From NCBI RefSeq assembly GCF_038396755.1, contig NZ_CP149822.1, positions 5,858,001-5,922,000 on the forward strand: a DNA stretch of 64,000 nt, in the 5' to 3' direction. This document shows, piece after piece, positions 27,665 to 36,976 of this stretch. The notes below the pieces were generated by a model that had not been told where the DNA came from, searched no databases, and was given only the letters and a program-made list of their open reading frames with translations. Both the position numbers and the translations under genes were made by a program. The DNA comes from Chitinophaga pollutisoli (GTDB taxonomy: Bacteria > Bacteroidota > Bacteroidia > Chitinophagales > Chitinophagaceae). Within the stretch, counting starts at the first letter, position 1, and each line of letters opens with the position of its first letter.

Positions 27665-27907
27665 ATGCAAAAGCTCAGCAATTGGCAGGACAAACGGACA
27701 CCTGCCCGGAATAATCCCCTCAACACCGACTTTACGCCCGGGGGCGAACAGGAAAGATGGCCCGAAGACCCCGAGGCAGTAGCATACAACAACGACCTGG
27801 TGAGCGATCCTGACCGGTTAAAAGAAGATCCGAACAATGATGAGGAACAGTACGACGATATTGAAGATCAGTGGGAAGATGTTGTCCGCACGTATAAAAT
27901 CTATTAA
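27665..27907 (+). CDS. Small acidic hypothetical protein
   Basis: The 80-residue product is hydrophilic and acidic (for example SDPDRLKEDPNNDEEQYDDIE), without a signal peptide or membrane segment. I do not recognise a family. The ATG at 27665 is well separated from the MscS gene, and the short acidic composition is unlike shadow frames, which here tend to be Arg/Pro-rich. A function cannot be proposed; it precedes another small gene on the same strand by 39 bases. Confidence 0.55.
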   Translation: MQKLSNWQDKRTPARNNPLNTDFTPGGEQERWPEDPEAVAYNNDLVSDPDRLKEDPNNDEEQYDDIEDQWEDVVRTYKIY

Positions 27908-27946
27908 GTAACCATATCAATTTGATAACCATTAAACGTGAATCAC

Positions 27947-28195
27947 ATGAAATCGACGATCACTCCCCTGAGTCTCATTATCGCCTTCGTGGTGGTTGCG
28001 ATGAGCCAAGCCTGGAGCAGTCAGGCCGGACTTTCCGCACCTGCCGGTTCGACGCCTTCGGTTCATTGGACCGATACGGTTCCCATGGAGCCGGGCGACA
28101 CTACTCCTAAGAAAAAGAAGAAGAAAGACCGCAAAGAGCGTGAAGATACATCCAACACGCCGCGGCCGGATACTTTCCGCACCTCTAAGCCATAG
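27947..28195 (+). CDS. Small secreted or membrane-anchored hypothetical protein
   Basis: The 82-residue product begins with a hydrophobic stretch (MKSTITPLSLIIAFVVVAMS, then AWSSQA) that looks like a Sec signal or anchor. The remainder is low in complexity, with a lysine block KKKKKKDRKERED near residue 58. No family is recognised. I use the ATG at 27947 instead of the in-frame GTG at 27938. A terminator follows within 30 bases of the stop, which supports a real transcript end. Confidence 0.55.
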   Translation: MKSTITPLSLIIAFVVVAMSQAWSSQAGLSAPAGSTPSVHWTDTVPMEPGDTTPKKKKKKDRKEREDTSNTPRPDTFRTSKP

Positions 28196-28220
28196 CATAC
28201 AGGATGTACGGATTACACGA

Positions 28221-28256
28221 AAATGGCTGTTTCCAGTGAAGGGAACAGCCATTTTT
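28221..28256 (+). terminator. Rho-independent terminator
   Basis: AAATGGCTGTT (28221-28231) pairs with AACAGCCATTT (28244-28254), followed by T-rich sequence. Confidence 0.75.
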
Positions 28257-28293
28257 CTTTATGGGTTAGTGATCCGGAGATCTGCCCCGCGTT

Positions 28294-29013
28294 TCAGCCA
28301 TGCGCGGTGTTATCCGCTTTGGGAAACGCTTCCAGATGCTGTTTGAAACGATTGATGTCGTGCCTTACCAGTTGCGCGAACGCTGGGTTCATCAACCGGG
28401 CGAGCCCTGCGCCCATGAACCCCGCCGGCGGCCGGTAGGTAAACGTGACGAGAATTTCCGTTGCCTCCCCTTCCGCATCCCGGAAACGCACCTTGCCCGC
28501 ATTGGCGATGGCCGCCCCTTCGGTGGAGCGCCAGGCCAGTTCCTCACCGGGCTTGTCTTCCGTGATCTCTGCGTCCCATTCCAGTGTTACATTGCCCGCG
28601 AGCTTGATGGTCCAGTGCGAATGTTTCGAATCCACCACTTCCACGTCGTGCAGGTGTGCCATGAAGTTCGGCAGGTTATTCAGCTGCCGCCAGTACGCAT
28701 ATACTTCGCCCCTGGGCCGTTTCACGATCATGGACGTCCGGATGTTGACAGCGCGTGCGTGCCGCGGGCGCTGCTCGTCGTCGATGGCCGCCGTGATCGG
28801 GCAGTTGCCCGAAAGCCCCCTGTATAGCAGGTAACCGCCTACCAGGAGACGGCCGATGTTCTTAAAGGGCGATTCCTTCATGCCCGCGATCGCCAGGTAC
28901 ACCAGCGATGCGCCCGCAGCCGAGGAAATGATCCTGCCGGTTTTGGATACGTTGATAACAGTGGATTGTTCGTAGAGCATGCCCGCGCGGGGACGGTTGT
29001 TGTTTTGATTCAT
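28294..29013 (-). CDS. SRPBCC-family (START-like) protein with DUF2892-type membrane N-terminus
   Basis: The 239-residue product has two short hydrophobic segments near the start (AAGASLVYLAIAGMKES and LLVGGYLLYRGLSGNCPI, the latter typical of DUF2892), then an SRPBCC domain from about residue 90: SMIVKRPRGEVYAYWRQLNN, LPNFMAHLHDVEVVD and EWDAEITEDKPGEELAWRS. These cyclase/dehydrase-like folds bind hydrophobic ligands, and this YciA/coenzyme Q-binding-like subgroup is common next to stress genes. The ligand is unknown. It is followed on the same strand by nothing closely spaced; the PfpI-like gene lies 80 bases upstream. Confidence 0.8.
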   Translation of the reverse strand: MNQNNNRPRAGMLYEQSTVINVSKTGRIISSAAGASLVYLAIAGMKESPFKNIGRLLVGGYLLYRGLSGNCPITAAIDDEQRPRHARAVNIRTSMIVKRPRGEVYAYWRQLNNLPNFMAHLHDVEVVDSKHSHWTIKLAGNVTLEWDAEITEDKPGEELAWRSTEGAAIANAGKVRFRDAEGEATEILVTFTYRPPAGFMGAGLARLMNPAFAQLVRHDINRFKQHLEAFPKADNTAHG

Positions 29014-29092
29014 ATGCTGAGTAAATGGGATTCTAACTGTCTAATATAACAAAGCTCTTAGCGCAGTGTTTAATTTCCGGGCTGATTAAATT

Positions 29093-29677
29093 CTATCCCA
29101 GCTGATGTACACCCCTGTTCCTGGACAGGTGCTGGCCTTCGGCGATTTCTTCCACCATTTTGGCGCAGAAGGCAGGCAGGTCTTTCGGACTGCGGCTGGT
29201 TACCAGGCCGTTGTCGGTCACTACTTCCTGGTCTACCCAATCGGCGCCGGCATTGATGAGGTCGGTTTTGATGGAATGGTAGGATGTCATTTTCCTGCCC
29301 CGCACGGCGCCGGCTTCGATGAGCGTCCAGGGGCCGTGGCAAATGGCGGCGATGGGCTTGGCTTCTTCCATGAACCCTTTCACGAAACGCACCGCTTCTT
29401 CGTTGGCGCGCAGGAAATCGGGGTTCATTTGTCCGCCCGGCAGCACCAGCGCGTCGTAGTTTTCGGACGAAGCGCGGTCTACCGTTTCATTCACTTCATA
29501 TTCGCCGCCCCAGTCTTTTTCGGCCCAGGCTTTTACTTTGCCCGGTTCGAGGGAAACGACGGTCACCTGTGCGCCGGCGTTTTTCAGCGCGGCTACGGGC
29601 TCGGTAAATTCTGATTCTTCAAACCCGTTCGCAACCAATACGGCTACTTTTTTGTCTTGCAGCGATTGTTTTTCCAT
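29093..29677 (-). CDS. DJ-1/PfpI-family type 1 glutamine amidotransferase-like protein
   Basis: The 194-residue product has the PfpI fold: KKVAVLVANGFEESEFTEP at the start, YDALVLPGGQMNPDFLR, and the nucleophile elbow IAAICHGPWTLIEAG with the conserved Cys-His. Members act as deglycases, chaperone-like or stress proteins; close relatives are general stress protein 18-like. I start at ATG 29677 (MEKQSLQDKKVAV), since the open frame upstream adds only a hydrophobic tail (MFLINVLKTTV) without family match. It lies 80 bases upstream of the SRPBCC gene on the same strand and may be co-transcribed. Confidence 0.88.
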   Translation of the reverse strand: MEKQSLQDKKVAVLVANGFEESEFTEPVAALKNAGAQVTVVSLEPGKVKAWAEKDWGGEYEVNETVDRASSENYDALVLPGGQMNPDFLRANEEAVRFVKGFMEEAKPIAAICHGPWTLIEAGAVRGRKMTSYHSIKTDLINAGADWVDQEVVTDNGLVTSRSPKDLPAFCAKMVEEIAEGQHLSRNRGVHQLG

Positions 29678-29787
29678 GACAGTAGTTTTTAACACGTTGA
29701 TTAAAAACATAATCCTGCAAAAACGGTTCCTTCCTCCCCTCAGGTGGAAATTGCCTGTCGCCGGGGCTGAATTTCCTCATTCCGGGG

Positions 29788-32217
29788 TCAGTCGCCTTTC
29801 CCGAGCTTGAATTTCACCTTGCCGTCGTCGCCGTCCACGGCGTGGAGGTTCACGACGATGCCGCTTTTTCTGCGTTTGCGCAACTCCTCGGCGTCGGTCA
29901 CCAGTTCATCTTTCTTCGGATTGCGCAGCGGTACTTTCAGCTTGATATCGGTCCCTTTGGGAATGCCGTACGTCCCTTCCACTTCGATGTTCAGCACGCT
30001 GGAAGCGATCAGCATGGGATGGATGTAAATCTTGTTGCCGCGGATGTCCAGCGTATTGCGGATGTTTTCGAAAGTGATGTTGGACATGTCCCGTTTCCGG
30101 AAAACGAATTTTCCCACGTTTACCAGCGGTTCGAAATTCAGGAGGGCTCCTTTGTTCAGGTTGAAGCTGACGCTGCCGTTGATGGATTTGGGCTGGATGC
30201 TGATATCTTCCTTCACTCCCCCTGTCACTTTTACCTTCGCGGAAAATACGCCGCGGAGATTTTTGGCCGTGATGCCGTCCTGCCCGAAATTCTCGAACGC
30301 GTGGAAGAGCTGGTCTACCTGTACCTGCCGGATATCCGCGTCTACGTTGAAGCGGTCGCCTTTTGGCTGCTGGATGATGGCGCCGCTCAGCTGCATTTGC
30401 CCGCCCACTGCGTTCAGTCCCACGTTATTGAACCGGACGCCATCCTGCCCCATCTGCACATCCGCTTTCACGTTGCTGGCGTTGAATTTCCGGTAGCGTA
30501 CCTTATCGAGCGCCACTTTCATGTGAACGCTGGACAGTTCAAGCATGGTGTCGAGCTGGCGGGAAAAACGCGCGCGCATATGGCGGTTTTGCCTTGTCTG
30601 GGCGTGGGATTTATCCTTGGCGCGGCGGCCGAATAAAGACTGGAATTCGTTGAGATTGATCATCGGGCTGCGGACGTTCCAGTTCAGTACGATTTTTTCC
30701 GGAGCGGAGAAATACAGGTTGAGGATGTTGAGGATGCTGCCGTCCATTTCAACTTTGCTGGCGCCCGATTGCACACGGATATCCCGGAGATAAAGGTGGC
30801 CCTGGGTGAAGTCTAGCCGTGCATTGCAGTCGGAGACGGCCAGGTTGCGCGGCACGTAAGTGAAGGCGCCGTCTTTGATTTGCACGAATCCTTCCAGAGA
30901 ACCGGCCAGCGTATCCTTCGCGTCCCAGGAGCCGGCGTATTGAAGGTCCACTTCCGCCTGCCCCGCATTGAAATGAAAAAGGTGATGATCCAATGCATGC
31001 GTGAGCCGCACCAGCGGAAATTTCGACCGGAAGCGCCCGGTGAGCAAGGGTTTTTGCAGGTTGAGGATGCGGATGGTGTCGGCGGTGACGGGAATGCTGT
31101 CGTATTCCGCGGAAAAGCGGTACACGCTCAGCCGTGAATTGGCGTCGTTGTGGCCCTGGCCGGGGAATACTTCGTTGAGGAAAGCGCCGTCGAAGTTGAC
31201 TTTCTCCAGCGCGAGGTTGGCGCCCGTCAGCCGGTTATCGCGTACCTGCCAGGTAACACGGACGTACGGCGTATCCCGGAACTTCATATGCCCGCGGATG
31301 TCGGCGGCCACATTCAGCGGCTGCGCGAAATCGATGGGTGAAAGTTTGGCGGTGATATTGGGTGTCACCAACGTGGTGGCGAATTTGAAGGGGATATTAT
31401 CGGCGTTGATCTGCAGGTGGAAGGCCGGCGGGGTTTCGGAAAAAATGAACTCGCCTGCGAGCTGGACGGGCTGCTGGTCGAACCGGATCATTTGCTGCGG
31501 GATGCGAAGCTTTTTATCGGCGGCGATGAACTTTAGGTCCATGGGGCCTGAGAGCGTTTTGCCTTTTGCGTAGCTGCCCTTGGTGGTGTTGAACTGCATG
31601 TCGGCGATAAGGATTTCGGGATGGATGCGGGCCTGCCATCCTGAGTCGTTTTCCTGCATGCGGCCTTCGAGCTGTTTCACGTCGAACTGGAAATGTTTCC
31701 ATTTCTGCTGGTTTTCCAGTGTGATGCGTACGTCTTTGAAGGAAAACGCACTGATGACGGGTGAGGGTTTGGCGGCTGTGGAGTCTTTTTTCCTGTCTTT
31801 CCCTTTGAGGAGATATCCGTTGGAATAGCCGAGGCTGTCGGTATACAAGTAAACTTCTCCGTGCTCGATGCTGACTTCCCGGATGGAAACGCTGCGGCGG
31901 ATGAGGGCGAACGTGTGTACTTTGACGTAGACTTCCTTCAGATCGAGCAGTGCATGGTGATGCCGGTCGTAGAGGCTATCTTTCAGGGATACGTCTTTGA
32001 GCGTAACGGAAATCTGGGGGAAGCTGCGCACGAGGGAGGGTTCCATGTCGCGGATAACGAGGTCGCCGTTAAGGCGCTCGCTGAGCTGGCGGGTGATTTC
32101 GGCGAGGATATCGGCCTTGCGGCTACGGATAACGAGGGCCAGCACGAGCCAGAGTACGACTACCAGCAACACGAGGCTGCCGGCGGTGATGAGGGTGATT
32201 CTTAACCAGCGGGGCAT
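29788..32217 (-). CDS. AsmA-family envelope protein
   Basis: The 809-residue product has one N-terminal membrane helix (ITLITAGSLVLLVVVLWLVLA) and a long beta-rich periplasmic body with AsmA features such as GDLVIRDMEPSLVRSFPQIS and KDVSLKDSL at the front and an AsmA C-terminal region near residues 560-790. AsmA-like proteins are bridge-like lipid-transfer proteins between the inner and outer membrane. Length is usual for Bacteroidota members. It diverges from the MtfA-type peptidase gene, with 58 bases between the two start codons. Confidence 0.85.
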   Translation of the reverse strand: MPRWLRITLITAGSLVLLVVVLWLVLALVIRSRKADILAEITRQLSERLNGDLVIRDMEPSLVRSFPQISVTLKDVSLKDSLYDRHHHALLDLKEVYVKVHTFALIRRSVSIREVSIEHGEVYLYTDSLGYSNGYLLKGKDRKKDSTAAKPSPVISAFSFKDVRITLENQQKWKHFQFDVKQLEGRMQENDSGWQARIHPEILIADMQFNTTKGSYAKGKTLSGPMDLKFIAADKKLRIPQQMIRFDQQPVQLAGEFIFSETPPAFHLQINADNIPFKFATTLVTPNITAKLSPIDFAQPLNVAADIRGHMKFRDTPYVRVTWQVRDNRLTGANLALEKVNFDGAFLNEVFPGQGHNDANSRLSVYRFSAEYDSIPVTADTIRILNLQKPLLTGRFRSKFPLVRLTHALDHHLFHFNAGQAEVDLQYAGSWDAKDTLAGSLEGFVQIKDGAFTYVPRNLAVSDCNARLDFTQGHLYLRDIRVQSGASKVEMDGSILNILNLYFSAPEKIVLNWNVRSPMINLNEFQSLFGRRAKDKSHAQTRQNRHMRARFSRQLDTMLELSSVHMKVALDKVRYRKFNASNVKADVQMGQDGVRFNNVGLNAVGGQMQLSGAIIQQPKGDRFNVDADIRQVQVDQLFHAFENFGQDGITAKNLRGVFSAKVKVTGGVKEDISIQPKSINGSVSFNLNKGALLNFEPLVNVGKFVFRKRDMSNITFENIRNTLDIRGNKIYIHPMLIASSVLNIEVEGTYGIPKGTDIKLKVPLRNPKKDELVTDAEELRKRRKSGIVVNLHAVDGDDGKVKFKLGKGD

Positions 32218-32275
32218 GTACGGGTCTGTTGATTGTTTGCATTTTAAAACAATTTTCCTTCGTAAATTGTTGCCG

Positions 32276-33079
32276 ATGGCATTTAATTTGGAATTTGCAC
32301 AAGTGTTGCCCGTATTGATCCCCGTGGTGGTGATCGCATTTCTTTTCTGGTGGTTCTACCGGCCGAGGAAATCGGCCCCCGGCGCCGTTCCCGCCGGAAC
32401 AGCCGGCATGCTCGAAGCGCATGTCCGTTATTACCAGCAGCTCACGCCGCCCGAAAAAGAGCGCTTTTCCAGCGAGGTGGAGGCTTTCCTCGGGCATGTG
32501 ACCATCGAGGGCGTGGGTACGGAGGTAGAGGATCTGGACAGGATCCTCATCGCGGCGAGCGCCGTTATTCCCATCTTCAGCTTCCCCGGCTGGAAATACC
32601 GCAATCTCACCAACATCATTCTTTACCCGGATACGTTCGACGAGCATTACCAGTTCGAGGGCGACCGGCGCAATATCCTCGGGATGGTTGGCAGCGGGCA
32701 TATGAACGGGCAGATGCTGCTTTCCCGCAGCGCCCTGCGCGCGGGTTTCTCCGAACACGCCGGGCAGAGCAATACCGCGATCCATGAGTTTGTGCACCTG
32801 GTAGATAAAACGGACGGGTACGTGGACGGTCTCCCGCAATCCTTGCTGCACAATATTACCAGCCTGCCGTGGCTGCAGGTGATGCACGAAGAAATCCGCA
32901 AGATCGAATCCGGGCATAGCGAGATCAACCCTTATGCGGCTATGAACCAGAGCGAGTTCCTGGCGGTGACGGCGGAGTATTTCTTCGAGAAGCCCGACAG
33001 CATGCAAACCCATCACCCCGAATTATACCGCCTGCTCAGCGAAATCTTCAGGCAGGACCCCGCGGCCCGCGCCTCCTGA
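32276..33079 (+). CDS. M90-family zinc peptidase (MtfA-like)
   Basis: The 267-residue product has a membrane helix at the N-terminus (VLPVLIPVVVIAFLFWWFY) and the M90 peptidase domain with HEFVHLVDKTDG (HExxH zinc motif) and downstream FLAVTAEYFFEKP supplying the third ligand Glu. E. coli MtfA binds the repressor Mlc and so affects glucose PTS genes; Bacteroidota lack that system, so the substrate here is unknown. The ATG at 32276 (MAFNLEFAQVL) is chosen over the long upstream open frame, which overlaps the divergent AsmA gene. Confidence 0.9.
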   Translation: MAFNLEFAQVLPVLIPVVVIAFLFWWFYRPRKSAPGAVPAGTAGMLEAHVRYYQQLTPPEKERFSSEVEAFLGHVTIEGVGTEVEDLDRILIAASAVIPIFSFPGWKYRNLTNIILYPDTFDEHYQFEGDRRNILGMVGSGHMNGQMLLSRSALRAGFSEHAGQSNTAIHEFVHLVDKTDGYVDGLPQSLLHNITSLPWLQVMHEEIRKIESGHSEINPYAAMNQSEFLAVTAEYFFEKPDSMQTHHPELYRLLSEIFRQDPAARAS

Positions 33080-33083
33080 TACA

Positions 33084-34415
33084 TCATTCCAAACCCATCG
33101 CCAGCCGGATGGCGCCATTCTGCCGCGCCCGGCGGATCTCCGCGATGAGGGCTTCCCTGCTGGATGCCGTCACGTTTACAAGTGAAAAGCGTTGGCGTTT
33201 GGCAAGGGCGTTCCAACGCCACTCGAACTGGGAAACCGTTTGCACCGATCCGCAGTCGTACCACCAGGCCGTGTACAGCCGCTCCTTCCCTTTCTCCAGC
33301 ACGCCGGTAAACAGCGGGATCCCGGCGATCTGTTCCTCTTTCACTTTCCGGAAAGCAAACCCGCTCCCCTGCCAGCAGATGGTAGGATGGTGATCGGTGT
33401 AATAGCCGTCTTTGATTTTCTTCACATACCACAAAGCGCCGTCGCGCTCCAGTTTCAGGACACCGTCTTTCATCGCGGTAGCTGTAAACCCCGGCACCAC
33501 GGGAGTTGTGGCGGTTTCTACTGTTTTCGGAAGGTTTACTTTGTATGCCAGCAAAAAGATGCAGGCGGCGAGCGACAGGTGCGCCTGCAGCACGATGTAT
33601 CGCGGGTGCTGCGCGGTTTCGGCGCGTACTCCGGGTGTTTTGCCGAAACGGTTGACCAGGCGTGGTGTGAGATAGAATATGGGGGTGAGCACATAGAGCC
33701 CCAGGCAGAGGAGTCCTACCACGTCGTGCATGATATCTCCGGGCAGGATATGGAACTGCACGAGCAGCACGATGCGGAAGAGGTTGGAGCCGGTATTGAG
33801 GCAGAGAATGAAACCCAGCCAGCCGAGGAGCGCCCATAGCGGCAGGGTTTTGCCGGTTTTCTTCTGCGCGATGCCAACCGCCGCGATCCCGCAGAGGATG
33901 GCCGTCACCATCATGCTGAGGCCCATGCAGGCAGGGTCTACAGAGAATTCCGCGCCGTTGAGGTGCATTGCATTGCCTTCGGTGGTTACCTCCCGCCCTG
34001 CCAGGCGCAGGATGGCGCCGGCAAAGCGGGTCAGGTGCAGGCGGATAGGAAAGGTAAATATGTTGGTAACGTACTGGAAGATGGGGGCCATGAGCATGAG
34101 CGCCATCACGGGCAGCGCGTTGATTTTGCCGAAGCAGCTTTCGGCCAGGAAGCATAATGCCAGCACGAGCGTGGCGAAGAGCAGCGTTTTGGCTGGTACC
34201 ATCCAGGCCAGCAGGCAGCAGGCCAGTGCGGCGTAAAAGTAACGCAGGTTGCGTTTGTTGCCCGCATCCGCCCGCAGTACGACCGGCACCGTCGCCGCTC
34301 CGAGGATAAACCCGTTGGAGCCCCACTCCATATAATCATCCAGGGCAAACAGCGCGATGCCGGCGTAAAGGGCCGTCCATATCAAGGCGGGAACTATGCG
34401 TTGGAGACGGTCCAT
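33084..34415 (-). CDS. xrtN: Exosortase N (XrtN)
   Basis: The 443-residue product has about nine membrane helices with the exosortase active-site pattern: Cys in SVDPACMGLSMM, Arg in LNTGSNLFRIVLLV and His in LPGDIMHDVVGLL. Exosortases cleave and transfer proteins with a C-terminal sorting tail at the inner membrane. A C-terminal soluble domain of about 150 residues follows. The XrtN subtype occurs in Bacteroidota with a single dedicated VIT-domain substrate, which is exactly the adjacent gene here (their frames overlap by 22 bases). The symbol follows the family convention; I have not run a model search. Confidence 0.85.
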   Translation of the reverse strand: MDRLQRIVPALIWTALYAGIALFALDDYMEWGSNGFILGAATVPVVLRADAGNKRNLRYFYAALACCLLAWMVPAKTLLFATLVLALCFLAESCFGKINALPVMALMLMAPIFQYVTNIFTFPIRLHLTRFAGAILRLAGREVTTEGNAMHLNGAEFSVDPACMGLSMMVTAILCGIAAVGIAQKKTGKTLPLWALLGWLGFILCLNTGSNLFRIVLLVQFHILPGDIMHDVVGLLCLGLYVLTPIFYLTPRLVNRFGKTPGVRAETAQHPRYIVLQAHLSLAACIFLLAYKVNLPKTVETATTPVVPGFTATAMKDGVLKLERDGALWYVKKIKDGYYTDHHPTICWQGSGFAFRKVKEEQIAGIPLFTGVLEKGKERLYTAWWYDCGSVQTVSQFEWRWNALAKRQRFSLVNVTASSREALIAEIRRARQNGAIRLAMGLE

Positions 34416-36892
34416 CTGCGGCGGTTAAGGTATATGTACAGGGATACAATAGCAAGGACAATGAGCGCCCATTCATGGGGTTCCGGCACTGCGCCGTTAC
34501 CGTTGAGCGAAGCGTTTTTCAGGCTGTTGCCTTCGTCGTGGATACCGAAGCGGTCATAATCCTGCTGCGTTTCGAGCACCACCAGGCTGCTGATGGGCGA
34601 CACCACGTAGGCCTCTTTGGCGGCGGCTACCAGGTGCTCCTGCCCCTGGCTGCCCGTTATCAGGCCTTTGCCGGTTTGCTGGAGGATGTGGTTGTAGGCG
34701 AAAAGGCGCATGAGATGGTCGGGCGCGGTGCCGGTGGCGGAACTGTCTGCCCGGCGGACGATCGCCGCTTTCGCTTCGTCGATGACCACTTTATCCGGTG
34801 TTTCGGGATCTTCGGCGAAGAGGCCCTTGTTCAGCAGTTCCCGCAGTTGCGTGACGTTGCCTTGTTCGTACCGAAAGGCCCGCGCCGCTTTGAGGCTGGC
34901 CAGGTACGGAGAAAGCCGGGTGCCGAGATCGTACAGGCGGATTTTGGGGAACGCGGGATCGGCGAGCCTTTCCGCCAGTTTCAGCCTGAAAACGCTGCCT
35001 TCCAGGTCCGTCAGCGCCGGGGAAACCGTGGTGTTCTTCGTGATCACCAGCGCGCCCGCAGGGTCAGGGATGCGGTGGAAAGGGAATAAGCTGAAACGAT
35101 TATCCAGCAGCGGTTCCACGTGTTCACGGAAGTTCTCTTTGGTGAGTGAAACGAATTTGTCGCCGGCGAATGTTTTTATGGGAATGTTGCCCGCCATCCC
35201 GAAGATCGTCCGCATATCAGCGCGTGTCCAGGAATGGTTGATGTCGAGATAGATGGCAGAAGTGGAAACGGAGGACCGCTCCGGTTCATACGCCTGTATC
35301 GTGTACGCGTTTCCGTTGAATGCGAAGGTTTGGGGCCGGAGGGGCACCAGGGGCATTTCCAGTTGCCAGTTTGGCCGGTAGGCCCCTTCCCTTTCGAGTA
35401 GCGTACCGTTGCGGGCGAAGCCTGCGGGTTTGACGGCCGGGAGCTGATCGCCTTCGTTGGTGATGCTGGTATATTCGGTGGCGCGGCGGAAAACGGGGCC
35501 CCTGAAGGCGATGTTGTAGTAGATCATCTTGCCGCCTTCCACCTTCAGCGGCGCGGTAACGCCGATCTTGAACACCCTCGAATCCATGCTGTTTACCGGG
35601 AAAACCCGTAGGGAAACGGTATTGCCTTCCTGCCAGCGCACCAGCGAAGGGTCGCGCTGCTCCACGCCTACAATGGTTTTGTAGGCGGTGTCGGCTTTTT
35701 CCTTCGTGGTGAGGATGGCCTTTTCTTCTTTCCCGTTTATCCATAACGAAAGAGATGTAACCACGCCGCCTTCGGGAAGTTCGAAGGAGTAGATGCCTTC
35801 GGCGGCGCCCCATCGCGCGGCATTGTATACGGTGATGGATTTTTCGGTGTAGGCCAGGTGTTGTTCCGGCCATAGCCTGATGCAGGTGTGAACGTAGGTG
35901 GTCGACAGCTTATCGCCCGACCAGAGGCGCTCCTGGGCTTCGTGGCGGCTGTCGTACAGGGCCTCCAGGATTTTGATGCGGTCGGCATGGTCGGGGCGCA
36001 GCGCGGGGCTGAAGAGGTGGGCGATGGTGACGAGGGGATCGTGAAAATTCCGGGCGTCGAAATTCCGGTTGGGCATATCGAAATCGAAGAGGTTTTGTAA
36101 AACTTCGGAAGTGGTGAACACGAGCCCCGTTTTCAGGACGCGATCGTTCACGAAGCCCGGCCGGAGCTGATTGGCGGTTTCGACCCAGGCGGGTAATTCA
36201 TCCGATCCTTCGATCATTTTGCGGTTATAGGCTTGATTGATGTCCTGTACGATCATCGCGTAGCGGATACAAAACGCGGCGACGATGAGCAGGGAAAGCG
36301 CCGCCCCGGTGAGGGCGGGCTTTCCGAGTTGCAGGTTTCGTATGGCGGAGATGGTGTGGTAAACGAGAAAGGCGGGCACAAAAGCGTGGAAGCCCAGGCC
36401 GAGCAGAATGATACCGACGGCTGCAAAAGGAAACAGCGGGATGCAGCAAATTGCAAGGTAGGCGAACAACAGGGTCGCCACGCCGGCGGAAATGCCCAGC
36501 AAAGCGCGGCCCCAGCCCGGCAAGAGATCCGCATACCGGAACGTGAGCAGTGTGGCACCGGAAATGACGAGCAAAACCGCTTGCCAGGTGGTGCTTTCAT
36601 CGAAGACGGGGATCTCGCGGTTGAGGGCGTAGCAGCTGACGAGCCAGAGGAGCCATAGGACAGTTTTGATGTCCTTGCTATAGGGCTTTTTCCGTTCCAT
36701 GGTCATGTAGCAGATCAAACAAAGGATGGCAAGGCCGGCGTGGACGACGAATAAGGTAAAGAGCGTGTCTCCCCGGGGTGTGTCGATGAGGTTACCGAAG
36801 CAATAAAGTAACAGGCTGAATAGCAATGCTGAAATGTAAGTCAGGTACCGGTGGTCGAGGAGTCGTTGTTTGAGGGATCTTTTGTTTTCCAT
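34394..36892 (-). CDS. XrtN-system VIT-domain membrane protein with exosortase sorting tail
   Basis: The 832-residue product has about eight N-terminal membrane helices, then a VIT domain (about residues 360-470: ARWGAAEGIYSFELPEGGVV, WINGKEEKAILTTKEKADTAY) and a large extracytoplasmic region. It ends VPEPHEWALIVLAIVSLYIY followed by LNRRRW, a PEP-CTERM-like tail: short motif, hydrophobic helix and basic end, as expected for an exosortase substrate. Its gene precedes xrtN and overlaps it by 22 bases, so it is most likely the dedicated substrate. I start at ATG 36892 (MENKRSLKQRLLDHRYLTYI); the longer frame to 36961 overlaps the operator pair. Confidence 0.87.
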   Translation of the reverse strand: MENKRSLKQRLLDHRYLTYISALLFSLLLYCFGNLIDTPRGDTLFTLFVVHAGLAILCLICYMTMERKKPYSKDIKTVLWLLWLVSCYALNREIPVFDESTTWQAVLLVISGATLLTFRYADLLPGWGRALLGISAGVATLLFAYLAICCIPLFPFAAVGIILLGLGFHAFVPAFLVYHTISAIRNLQLGKPALTGAALSLLIVAAFCIRYAMIVQDINQAYNRKMIEGSDELPAWVETANQLRPGFVNDRVLKTGLVFTTSEVLQNLFDFDMPNRNFDARNFHDPLVTIAHLFSPALRPDHADRIKILEALYDSRHEAQERLWSGDKLSTTYVHTCIRLWPEQHLAYTEKSITVYNAARWGAAEGIYSFELPEGGVVTSLSLWINGKEEKAILTTKEKADTAYKTIVGVEQRDPSLVRWQEGNTVSLRVFPVNSMDSRVFKIGVTAPLKVEGGKMIYYNIAFRGPVFRRATEYTSITNEGDQLPAVKPAGFARNGTLLEREGAYRPNWQLEMPLVPLRPQTFAFNGNAYTIQAYEPERSSVSTSAIYLDINHSWTRADMRTIFGMAGNIPIKTFAGDKFVSLTKENFREHVEPLLDNRFSLFPFHRIPDPAGALVITKNTTVSPALTDLEGSVFRLKLAERLADPAFPKIRLYDLGTRLSPYLASLKAARAFRYEQGNVTQLRELLNKGLFAEDPETPDKVVIDEAKAAIVRRADSSATGTAPDHLMRLFAYNHILQQTGKGLITGSQGQEHLVAAAKEAYVVSPISSLVVLETQQDYDRFGIHDEGNSLKNASLNGNGAVPEPHEWALIVLAIVSLYIYLNRRRWTVSNA

Positions 36893-36902
36893 GGTGAAAA
36901 GT

Positions 36903-36976
36903 ACTTTGTGATTCAAAGTATAGGTGCCGGAATAAAGGGAGTTGCCTCCCTTTTGTTTCACTTTGCATTACAAAGT
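36903..36976. promoter_or_regulatory. Pair of identical-core palindromic operators upstream of the VIT/xrtN operon
   Basis: Two perfect inverted repeats share the core ACTTTG-N5-CAAAGT: 36903-36919 (spacer TGATT) and 36960-36976 (spacer CATTA). Both are followed by A. They lie 11 and 68 bases upstream of the ATG at 36892, 57 bases apart. Each half-site also looks like a TTTG promoter box, so a repressor there would cover the promoter. The regulator is not encoded nearby. Confidence 0.65.
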
